Below are positions 29,254 through 37,141 of a stretch of 64,000 bases of DNA, piece after piece (within the stretch, counting starts at the first letter, position 1; each line of letters starts with the position of its first letter). The notes below the pieces were generated by a model. The model saw nothing but the letters and a program-made list of their open reading frames with translations, searched no databases and was not told where the DNA came from. The stretch spans positions 154,161 through 218,160 of the forward strand of contig CACGAM010000001.1 of the NCBI GenBank assembly GCA_902571055.1. The letters are read 5' to 3'. The translations under genes and the position numbers were made by a program. This DNA is from an uncultured Pelagibacteraceae bacterium. GTDB taxonomy: Bacteria > Pseudomonadota > Alphaproteobacteria > Pelagibacterales > Pelagibacteraceae.

Positions 29254-31209
29254 TTAATTGAAGCTAATCGGATCAACATCAACCGTCAGTTTTATTTCAG
29301 GTTGAATTTTGAAATTTTTTAAAGCTTTCGACAAATTATTTTGAATTGTCATAGATTTGTTTGCTCTTATTAGAAGCCTATTTCTGTATTTTTTTTTAAT
29401 TTTGTAAATAGGAGCTTGAACAGGACCAAGTATTTTGCCACTTATTTTTTTAGAAAGATAATTTTTAAGTTCATTTGAAAAATCAATTAATTTTTTTTCA
29501 TTTGAGGCAGTTACTATAATTGCAATAAACCGTTCATATGGTGGCAAATTATATTTTTTTCTTATTTCAAGTTCATTTTCTAAAAAAATGAATGGATCCT
29601 GGTTAACAATCTGATTTATTGTTTTTGATTTGAGATCATATGTTTGAAAGTACACTGTAGCAGGTTTTCCAGCTCTTCCAGCTCTTCCGGATAATTGATG
29701 ATACAATTGTAAATTTTTTTCGGATGACCTTAAATCATGTCCCATGGATGATAAATCAATATCTAAAACTATTATACAATTCAAATTTGGAAAATGAAAA
29801 CCTTTAGAAATTAATTGAGTTCCAACAAGTATATTTATATCATTATTTATTATCTTTTTTAGAGTTTCTTTAGAAGATTTTTTACTCATCGTATCACTTG
29901 AAAATATTACCGAATTAAATTTAGGAAATTTTTTTTTTACCTCTTCGCTTATTCTTTCCACACCAGGACCACTAAAAATAACATCACAGTTAACATTCTT
30001 ACTGCATTTTCTACGTAATTCAGTTTTATAACCACAATAGTGGCATATAAGTTTATTTGTATTTAAATGATAAACTAAATTTATGGAACAATTGGGACAT
30101 GAGAAAACCTTATGACAATTTTTACAAATTACATAAGGAGAATAACCTCTTCTATTTAAAAAAAAAAGCACCTGATCACCATTAAGTAGATGATCATTTG
30201 CCTTATTTTTTGTAAGCGGACTTATCCAAGATTTACTTTCTAATCTATTTTGATTTAAATTAATTATCTCGTATTTAGGTAAATTATAGTTTTTATATCT
30301 ATTTATTAATCTTGAAAAAGAATATTTTTTTTTTTGAATATTTTCATACGTTTCAATTGAAGGAACTGCACTAACAAGATTTATCGGAATGTTTTCAAAT
30401 TGTGCACGGGCTACAGCCATATCTCTGGCATTATAAGTTATGCCTTCGTCTTGTTTGTATGACTGATCGTGTTCCTCATCTACAATTATTTCACCTAAAT
30501 TTTTAAATGGTAAAAATAAAGAAGACCTTGCACCTATTATCACCTTGATTTTTCCTAAAACTAGTCCATTCCATATAACTTTCTTGTTTTTTTTTGTAAT
30601 TTGAGAGTGCCAAATTGCAGGTCGGAAACCAAAAAAATTCTCAAATTTTTTTTCGAAATCGAATGTTAATCCAATTTCAGGCAATAATATTAAACATTGA
30701 TAACCTTTTCTAATTTTATTTTTAATTGATTGAAAATATACGTATGTTTTTCCAGATCCAGTTGTGCCTTGTAAAACATGAACTCTAAATTTGTCTTTTA
30801 TTTTACTTATATTAATTAAAGCTTTTTTTTGTTCATCGGATAATTCAATATCGTGAACCTTAGTTTTAAAATTGTACTTTTCGTAATCAAACTTTAAATT
30901 ATTTTCAACACCTTTTTTGCTTAAAAGATGTAGTTTAAGCGACATACCTTTAGGAATAAGATTATATTTTGAAAACCAGTTTAAAAAATTTATTGTATTT
31001 AAACTTAATTTTGGAATATCAAGTCTTTTTATAATTTTTTTTACTTTAAATTTTTTGTTGTTTTTTTCCTCAAATTTATCCCAAATGACTCCATTTAAAG
31101 TATTTTTACCAAAAGGAACCTCAACATACTGACCAATGCTAAGTTTTATATCACTTTCATATGTAAATGGATGATCGAATATGTTTGGTAAAAGCACAGG
31201 ATACTTCAT
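29254..31209 (-). CDS. priA: Primosomal replication-restart helicase PriA
   Basis: This helicase reloads the replisome at stalled forks. It has 651 residues. An N-terminal DNA-binding domain precedes the helicase core: Walker A LQGTTGSGKTYVYF, DEEH box (IIVDEEHDQSYKQ), and later LSGRAGRAGKP. Between the lobes are paired cysteines for zinc binding (CKNCHKVFSCPNCSINL, then CHYCGYK). It lies upstream of the atp operon, 97 bp away. The start at 31209 is followed by the expected PVLLPNIFDHPFTY segment. Confidence 0.95.
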   Translation of the reverse strand: MKYPVLLPNIFDHPFTYESDIKLSIGQYVEVPFGKNTLNGVIWDKFEEKNNKKFKVKKIIKRLDIPKLSLNTINFLNWFSKYNLIPKGMSLKLHLLSKKGVENNLKFDYEKYNFKTKVHDIELSDEQKKALINISKIKDKFRVHVLQGTTGSGKTYVYFQSIKNKIRKGYQCLILLPEIGLTFDFEKKFENFFGFRPAIWHSQITKKNKKVIWNGLVLGKIKVIIGARSSLFLPFKNLGEIIVDEEHDQSYKQDEGITYNARDMAVARAQFENIPINLVSAVPSIETYENIQKKKYSFSRLINRYKNYNLPKYEIINLNQNRLESKSWISPLTKNKANDHLLNGDQVLFFLNRRGYSPYVICKNCHKVFSCPNCSINLVYHLNTNKLICHYCGYKTELRRKCSKNVNCDVIFSGPGVERISEEVKKKFPKFNSVIFSSDTMSKKSSKETLKKIINNDINILVGTQLISKGFHFPNLNCIIVLDIDLSSMGHDLRSSEKNLQLYHQLSGRAGRAGKPATVYFQTYDLKSKTINQIVNQDPFIFLENELEIRKKYNLPPYERFIAIIVTASNEKKLIDFSNELKNYLSKKISGKILGPVQAPIYKIKKKYRNRLLIRANKSMTIQNNLSKALKNFKIQPEIKLTVDVDPISFN

Positions 31210-31542
31210 AATTATTTAATTTGTATATTACGAAAGTTTTGATGTTTCCAAACACACTCTAGAAACTTCGAACTGCAAATCTTTTTTGATTAAATTAATC
31301 TTCATTCTTTCCGTTCCGAGAATGTAACAAGAATGGCAAATATTTTCCAAAGATTTTTAACAAATTTTTATAGTTTTTTAATTTTATTAACAACTTAGGA
31401 ATTTTATTTTTTATTTTTCCTTCATTAATGTGATTTTTATGAAGTTGTCTAGAAATTTAGTATTTTTGATTTTTCAAAATTTACATAAACTATCAAGACC
31501 TTAAATAATTTTTTTAAAAAAGTAAGAGGATGAATTGTACTA
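31210..31542. other. 333-bp intergenic region between the EgtD-like gene and priA
   Basis: This is the longest non-coding stretch in the window. It is very AT-rich with several T-runs. I see no tRNA, strong hairpin or recognisable promoter. On the minus strand there is a 25-codon frame from an ATG at 31305 to a TAA at 31228, preceded by a weak GGAAAG. Its peptide (starting MKINLIKKDLQFEV) matches nothing I recognise. It may be a chance ORF, a gene remnant or a small leader for priA. Confidence 0.4.
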
Positions 31543-32463
31543 TTAAGCCAGATCTAGAAAATGAACGCTAAAGAGTTTTTTTTCATCAACCCAGGTTTTC
31601 CCAATATTCCATCCTGCCTCATTAGCTAATTTTTTGAATGATTTAATAGAATATTTATGAGAATTCTCAGTGTGAATCTCTTCATTTTTTTTAATTAAAT
31701 ATTTTGAACCATTTATTTTAATATTATTATTTTTGGTTGACTTTAATCGCATCTCAATTCTTTTTTTTGACTTATTGTAAATTACTAAATGCTTATAGGA
31801 ATTTAAGTTTATATTTCCACCTAATTCAGTATTAATTCTTTGTAAAATATTTTTGTTGAATTTTGCAGTTATACCTTTTTTGTCATCGTAGGCAGATATT
31901 AGAGTTGGAATATCTTTGACTAAGTCAGCACCAACAATAATTTTTTTTGCTTTGAATTTTGATTTAAGCATTCTTAAGAATTTAATAGCATCTTTTTTTT
32001 CAAAATTACCAATAGTTGATCCAGGGAAAAAGATAGTTACATTTTCTGATGAATTAATTTTAAAAGGTAGTTTATTATCTCTCGAAAAATCATATCCTTT
32101 AGGAATAACAGTTACTTTAGGAAATTTCTTTTTAAAGCCTTTAGATACTTTAGTTATATAATCTTTAGAAATATCTAGGGGTATATATTTTTTTGGCTCA
32201 TCTAACGTGCTCATAAAAATACTAATTTTTTTTATGTCTCCAGCACCTGGCTCAATTAAAACCGCATTTTTACCTATCTTTTTAGCAATTTCAATTTTAT
32301 TATTTTTTAAAATTTTTCTTTCAGTTCGTGTTGGGTAATATTCTCTCAGCTTAGTAATTTTTTCAAAAAGTATTGATCCATGAAAGTCGTAAAACCATTT
32401 TGAACTAAGCTTCTTATTTTTCTTACTTAATCCCACACTTACTTCTTGTAAAAATGATTTCAT
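31543..32463 (-). CDS. EgtD-like histidine/amino-acid N-methyltransferase
   Basis: This 306-residue protein belongs to the EgtD (DUF2260) family, which trimethylates the alpha-amino group of histidine to hercynine using SAM. Seen are WFYDFHGSILFEKITKLREYYPTRTE, the SAM motif LIEPGAGDIKK (69-79) and the central FFPGSTIGNF. All these match EgtD landmarks. No egtB (sulfoxide synthase) lies beside it. It ends a cassette with a methyltransferase and a dioxygenase gene, overlapping the former by 4 bp (ATGA). Its low GC is like the rest of the genome. The substrate could be histidine or another amino acid. Confidence 0.82.
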   Translation of the reverse strand: MKSFLQEVSVGLSKKNKKLSSKWFYDFHGSILFEKITKLREYYPTRTERKILKNNKIEIAKKIGKNAVLIEPGAGDIKKISIFMSTLDEPKKYIPLDISKDYITKVSKGFKKKFPKVTVIPKGYDFSRDNKLPFKINSSENVTIFFPGSTIGNFEKKDAIKFLRMLKSKFKAKKIIVGADLVKDIPTLISAYDDKKGITAKFNKNILQRINTELGGNINLNSYKHLVIYNKSKKRIEMRLKSTKNNNIKINGSKYLIKKNEEIHTENSHKYSIKSFKKLANEAGWNIGKTWVDEKKLFSVHFLDLA

Positions 32464-33380
32464 TTTATATCAGGTACAACTAAAAGACGACTAATTGGCA
32501 TTGAAAATCGTCCTTGTCTTTTAGCCTCAGTTTTTTTTTTGAATATTGCGAGCAAGTTAGATAAACTTCTAATCATCAATTTTCTTTTCTCTGGTTTCAG
32601 GACAAAAGCAGCATAGAAAAACCCTGCTGCAATTTCTGCTACTTGAGTAGCTGGCCCCTCCATAGATACAACATTTGTTTCAATAACTACTTTTGATTTT
32701 GGAAAAACCTTGCGTACAAGTTTGCTAAGGCTCTCAGATCCTCGTACCCTTGGATCACCTAAATCAATCTTTCCATAGCTAGGTATTTCTTCTTGAACAT
32801 AACTATAAATTAAATCATGTACCTCAGTGTAGCCAGGTGCTATGTTCATTGGTCCATCAACTAATGCTACAAAACTACCTTTGGAGGTTAAAACGCGTCT
32901 CACTTCTTTTAATACAGGAGCTATAGGATCCATTAATGTTAAAGCCCAATGGCAAAAAACCATGTCAATAGAGTTATCATTAATTACAGTCAAATTTTGT
33001 GCTTTTGACTGGAAAAGATTTGCTCCACTATTTACAAGACGAGCCTTAGCCAATGCTAATTCCTCAGGACACATATCTACACCTTTCAAATTTAATTTTT
33101 TGTTGCGATCAAATAAGATTTTTAAAAGTGGCCCCGATCCACAGGCAAGATCTAGTACACGTAAATCCTCATTATCGGGTACAAGTTCTGCTAGCCATTC
33201 ATAACTATTACGTCCAGTTTCATCACGACAAGAACTTGCACATGCTTCTGTAAATCCAGCATGTTTTTTATGTACAGTTCTTAAATGATCAACTAAAGCA
33301 TTTCCATCAGGATATAGGTTACTAGTAAGACTATCGGTCCAAATTGAATTTAATCCTTTTTGATTACTTATTTCTTTCAT
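32460..33380 (-). CDS. Class I SAM-dependent methyltransferase of unknown substrate
   Basis: This 306-residue protein has a class I methyltransferase fold. Motif I VLDLACGSGPLL is at about 75-86, with FCHWALTLMDPIAPVLKEVRRVL further on. An N-terminal part of about 65 residues and a C-terminal part of 120 residues match nothing I recognise. The ATG at 33380 is preferred; a TTG at 33404 would overlap the upstream gene. It is the middle gene of the PhyH-methyltransferase-EgtD cassette. Its base composition (for example 22 G or C in 32881-32940) is above the neighbouring EgtD gene (15 of 60 in 31741-31800), suggesting transfer. Confidence 0.75.
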   Translation of the reverse strand: MKEISNQKGLNSIWTDSLTSNLYPDGNALVDHLRTVHKKHAGFTEACASSCRDETGRNSYEWLAELVPDNEDLRVLDLACGSGPLLKILFDRNKKLNLKGVDMCPEELALAKARLVNSGANLFQSKAQNLTVINDNSIDMVFCHWALTLMDPIAPVLKEVRRVLTSKGSFVALVDGPMNIAPGYTEVHDLIYSYVQEEIPSYGKIDLGDPRVRGSESLSKLVRKVFPKSKVVIETNVVSMEGPATQVAEIAAGFFYAAFVLKPEKRKLMIRSLSNLLAIFKKKTEAKRQGRFSMPISRLLVVPDIK

Positions 33381-33388
33381 AGATTGTC

Positions 33389-34375
33389 TTAAACTGGCCA
33401 ACAAATTGGATTGAGTGGGCTAGCGGCTATGTCTCCTGGATTGACATTTGGCATAAATTTCTGCCAATCACCTGAGACCATTGTAGGTGAATTAACTACT
33501 CTCGCTCCATCTCGGTAATAAGTATTGGCTAAGACTACTCGACTAAGATTAGTACGGTTGCGTGAGGCTGTATGAAAACTTAAATTGTGATGAAAGCTAA
33601 CTTCGCCTAGTTCGAATGGAGTTTCATTAATACTAACTTTATTTTTTGAAAAAATATTTGTTATCTCTCGGTCATATCTCGTTCCAGTTTTTTCAAACGA
33701 AACAGAGTTAACTAATTTATGGACATCTAGCGGATATGCAAATGATAGCGGTCCCATTTCAATAGGTGTTGGCTGTGCTGGCACCCAAGCGGTCACTACG
33801 TCGTTAGTGTCTAGCGGAAAATGATGATCGTCGAAGTGCCATGGGGTACGACCACATCCAGATTGTTTCGCAAGTACATTGTCGTGGTAAAGTCTGACAG
33901 CTGGTACTTCAAGAAGATTTGCAGAAATTTGTCCAAGACGCGGTGATAATACATAAGCACGAAGAAGAGAATTATTAAGCCATATCATCTCAAGACTAAG
34001 GAAACGATCATTTGCTTCTTTATCTGGATCAACCTTGAAATGATATTTTAAGAGACTAATTAACTTAGCTCTAAGTTTAAGCACAGTACCAGGTGAAAAA
34101 ACCTTTTTGAGTTTTATGAAACCATTTTTCTTAAAAAATTTAATTTGATCATTAGTTAAATCATAGGGCTCGTTTAACTCTGAGAGAACTTCATCATCGT
34201 TGGGTATTGCTATATTTGGTAAAGGATTAGCATTAATGATTTTTTGTTTTTTGTCATTATTATCTGCTAGAGTTACATACCAATCCCACCAGGCCTGATT
34301 ATCCTTATCCCATGGTTTACTGATATCGCTAGCATCAAATATTTTAGAATTTAAGTTATTGTTAGACTTTATCAT
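33389..34375 (-). CDS. Phytanoyl-CoA dioxygenase (PhyH)-family Fe(II)/2-oxoglutarate oxygenase
   Basis: This 328-residue protein has the PhyH double-stranded beta-helix signs. The iron-binding HxD is at H180/D182 (TPWHFDDHHFPL), the distal histidine is probably H268 (SFHTA), and a likely oxoglutarate arginine is R279. The N-terminal 75 residues are Trp- and Asp-rich (KPWDKDNQAWWDWYVTL) and unfamiliar. It is the first gene of a three-gene cassette with two methyltransferases. Its GC is clearly raised (32 of 60 in 33781-33840). The substrate is unknown: a hydroxylated or demethylated betaine is one guess. Confidence 0.8.
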   Translation of the reverse strand: MIKSNNNLNSKIFDASDISKPWDKDNQAWWDWYVTLADNNDKKQKIINANPLPNIAIPNDDEVLSELNEPYDLTNDQIKFFKKNGFIKLKKVFSPGTVLKLRAKLISLLKYHFKVDPDKEANDRFLSLEMIWLNNSLLRAYVLSPRLGQISANLLEVPAVRLYHDNVLAKQSGCGRTPWHFDDHHFPLDTNDVVTAWVPAQPTPIEMGPLSFAYPLDVHKLVNSVSFEKTGTRYDREITNIFSKNKVSINETPFELGEVSFHHNLSFHTASRNRTNLSRVVLANTYYRDGARVVNSPTMVSGDWQKFMPNVNPGDIAASPLNPICWPV

Positions 34376-34432
34376 TTAAATTACTGTTATAGTTTTATTT
34401 TAGATTAGTAAGAGCGCGTTTTGACATAGGAA

Positions 34433-35830
34433 TTAAGAATGTATTTGTCTTTTATCTACTGATAAAGCTGCTTCCTTTATTGCTTCTGAGAAGGTTGGGT
34501 GTGCGTGACAAGTTCTTGCAATATCTTCTGAACTCGCACCAAATTCCATTGCAACGGACATTTCTGCAATCATTTCACCCGCATGGGGTCCTATAATGTG
34601 AACACCTAAAACCTTGTCTGTCTTATTATCTGCTAATATTTTTACAAAACCTTCTGGTTTATTAATCGCTTTTGCTCTGGAATTAGCCATAAATGGAAAT
34701 TTACCAACTTTATATCCTTGATTTATTTTTTTTAGTTCCTCCTCAGACTTTCCCACATAAGCCACCTCTGGCGTAGTGTAGATAACCCCTGGTATTAAAT
34801 CGTAATTCACGTGCCCTGCTTGGCCAGATATTAGCTCTGCTACTGCTATACCTTCTTCTTCAGCTTTATGTGCTAACATCGGTCCCTCAATTACGTCTCC
34901 GATAGCATAAATATTTTTTTCACTCGTTTGAAAATTTTTGTTTACCTTTATTCTTCCTTTGCTATCTGTACTAATACCAATCTTTTCTAAATTTAAATTT
35001 TTTGTGTAAGGTTTTCTACCAACTGAAACAAGTACTACATCACACTCGTGCAAGACTTTTTTTTGATTTACATCTATTACCTCTATATTTATTCCTTTCT
35101 CTGTTTTGTAAACTTTTTCGACTTTTGTGCTTAAATGAAATTTTAAACCTTGTTTCTTTAAAATTTTTAAAAATTCACTTGATATTTCTTTATCTAATCC
35201 TGGAGTAATATGGTCAAGAGTTTCAATTACATGAACTTCTGAACCCAATCTGGACCATACAGATCCCATTTCTAGCCCAATATAACCACCACCAACTATA
35301 AACATTTTTCGTGGGACTTTACTCATATTCAAAGCACCTGTAGATGACAAAATTTTTTCCTCATCAAAACTTAACCCAGGTAGTGAAGCTGCTTCAGATC
35401 CGGTGCTTATGACAATATTCTTACTCTCAATTGTTTGTTTGTTATTTTTGTCTTCTACTAATATTTTATTTTTATCCAAAAGACTTCCTCTGCCTTTGAG
35501 ATAAGTAACTTTATTTTTTTTAAATAAAAACTCTACGCCTTTAGTTAGAATTGTTACTGCTTTGTCTTTATTTTGCATCATTTTACTTAAATTCAATTTA
35601 ATATCTCCTGTTTCAATGCCAATTTTAGAGAAGCTTTGAGCTTCATGAAATGCTTCAGATAAATTTAATAAACTTTTGGATGGTATACATCCAATATTTA
35701 GGCATGTACCACCTAATGAACCTCTTGATTCAATACAAGCAGTTTTTAATCCAAGTTGAGAGGATCTTATAGCGCAGACATATCCTGCTGGACCACCACC
35801 AATAACGACAACATCAAATTTTTCAGACAT
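34433..35830 (-). CDS. lpd: Dihydrolipoyl dehydrogenase (E3)
   Basis: This flavoprotein of 465 residues reoxidises lipoamide for the 2-oxoglutarate dehydrogenase complex. FAD motif VVVIGGGPAGYVCAIR, redox disulfide GGTCLNIGCIPSK, NAD motif FIVGGGYIGLEMGS, AIGDVIEGPMLAHKA and C-terminal CHAHPTFSEA with the catalytic histidine are all present. It follows sucB directly and is the last gene of the TCA run. The space to the PhyH gene (57 bp) has no clear terminator. Confidence 0.96.
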   Translation of the reverse strand: MSEKFDVVVIGGGPAGYVCAIRSSQLGLKTACIESRGSLGGTCLNIGCIPSKSLLNLSEAFHEAQSFSKIGIETGDIKLNLSKMMQNKDKAVTILTKGVEFLFKKNKVTYLKGRGSLLDKNKILVEDKNNKQTIESKNIVISTGSEAASLPGLSFDEEKILSSTGALNMSKVPRKMFIVGGGYIGLEMGSVWSRLGSEVHVIETLDHITPGLDKEISSEFLKILKKQGLKFHLSTKVEKVYKTEKGINIEVIDVNQKKVLHECDVVLVSVGRKPYTKNLNLEKIGISTDSKGRIKVNKNFQTSEKNIYAIGDVIEGPMLAHKAEEEGIAVAELISGQAGHVNYDLIPGVIYTTPEVAYVGKSEEELKKINQGYKVGKFPFMANSRAKAINKPEGFVKILADNKTDKVLGVHIIGPHAGEMIAEMSVAMEFGASSEDIARTCHAHPTFSEAIKEAALSVDKRQIHS

Positions 35831-37141
35831 TTAATTTTCTAAAAATAACTTTTCAGGATTCTCTAAATATTGTTTTATCTCTTTTAAAAATGAAACTGCT
35901 TCTTTTCCATCAATTATTCTGTGATCGTAAGACAATGCAAGATACATTATTGGTCTTATCTTTATTTCATTATTTACTACTACTGGTCTTTCTACAATAT
36001 TATGCATTCCTAATACTCCTGACTGAGGTGGATTTAGTATTGGTGTTGACAGCATAGAACCATACACACCTCCGTTACTTATAGTAAAAGTTCCACCCTG
36101 TAGATCTTCAATTGAAAGATTTCCATTATTTGCTTTTTCGGATAGAGCTTTTATCTCTGACTCAATATCAGAAAAAGACATCTCATCTGCATTTTTAAGA
36201 ACTGGAACAACCAAACCTTTGTCTGTTCCAACAGCAAAACTAATATTAAAATAATTTTTATAAATTATATCATCATTTTCTATTTCTGCATTTATAGCTG
36301 GATAAGATTTTAAACTTTTTACAGATGCTTTTACAAAAAAAGACATAAATCCTAATTTAACTCCAAATTTTTTTTGAAATTCATCCTGGTTATTTTTTCT
36401 GAATGAAATAATTTCAGACATATCTACCTCGTTGAACGTGGTCAACATTGCTGCATTTTCCTGAGCCGATTTTAATCTTTTTGCTATGGTTTGTCTTAGT
36501 CGTGTCATTTTAATTCTTTCCTCAGGTCCATATTTAACTTTTCTCTGATTAGGCTCAGGCTTTTTACTCATAAGTTTTAATAAATCACCTTTTAAAATAG
36601 TCCCATTCTTTCCAGAACCTTTAATGCCCTCAAGTTTAATATTCTGTTCGTTTACAATTTTTCTAACAGCTGGTGATAAATGGTTATTAATTATTGTCGA
36701 TTTCCCATTTTTAACTTCATCAGTTAAAATTAAAGGTGCTTCTTCCTCAGATTCATTTTCAAACATTGAAGTTTCATTTTGAGCATCTTTTTCAGTTGCT
36801 TTAGAAGGTTCTTTTGACTTTGCTGTTTCCGCCTCTTTAATAATTTTTTCAGTTATCGGGGGAATTTTTTCACTTACATTTTCGTTTTTTTCTTTTTTTT
36901 TTGACTCGTTTGATACAGTTCCTAATACAGATCCAACCTCAACATTCTCACCGTCTTTGGAATTAATTTTTTCTATTACACCACTTACTGGAGATGGAAC
37001 TTCTAGATTTACTTTGTCAGTTTCTAATTCTACGACGGGTTCATCTACCGCAACATGCTCGCCTTCTTTTTTTAACCACCTTGCAACTGTTGCTTCTGTT
37101 ACACTTTCTCCTAGAACTGGTACTAATATATTTTCACTCAT
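35831..37141 (-). CDS. sucB: 2-oxoglutarate dehydrogenase E2, dihydrolipoyl succinyltransferase
   Basis: This 436-residue E2 has one lipoyl domain (lysine K43 in [12 protein letters not shown]), a long charged linker, the E3-binding domain ([31 protein letters not shown]) and the acyltransferase core ending in [16 protein letters not shown] with the catalytic His and Asp. [13 protein letters not shown] marks it as the succinyl type. It abuts sucA upstream and lpd downstream. Confidence 0.96.
   Translation of the reverse strand: MSENILVPVLGESVTEATVARWLKKEGEHVAVDEPVVELETDKVNLEVPSPVSGVIEKINSKDGENVEVGSVLGTVSNESKKKEKNENVSEKIPPITEKIIKEAETAKSKEPSKATEKDAQNETSMFENESEEEAPLILTDEVKNGKSTIINNHLSPAVRKIVNEQNIKLEGIKGSGKNGTILKGDLLKLMSKKPEPNQRKVKYGPEERIKMTRLRQTIAKRLKSAQENAAMLTTFNEVDMSEIISFRKNNQDEFQKKFGVKLGFMSFFVKASVKSLKSYPAINAEIENDDIIYKNYFNISFAVGTDKGLVVPVLKNADEMSFSDIESEIKALSEKANNGNLSIEDLQGGTFTISNGGVYGSMLSTPILNPPQSGVLGMHNIVERPVVVNNEIKIRPIMYLALSYDHRIIDGKEAVSFLKEIKQYLENPEKLFLEN

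Noticed and set aside
31228..31305. 25-codon minus-strand ORF with an ATG and a weak ribosome-binding site
   Set aside because: Too short, no similarity I recognise, and such frames arise by chance in AT-rich DNA; only mentioned in the gap entry.
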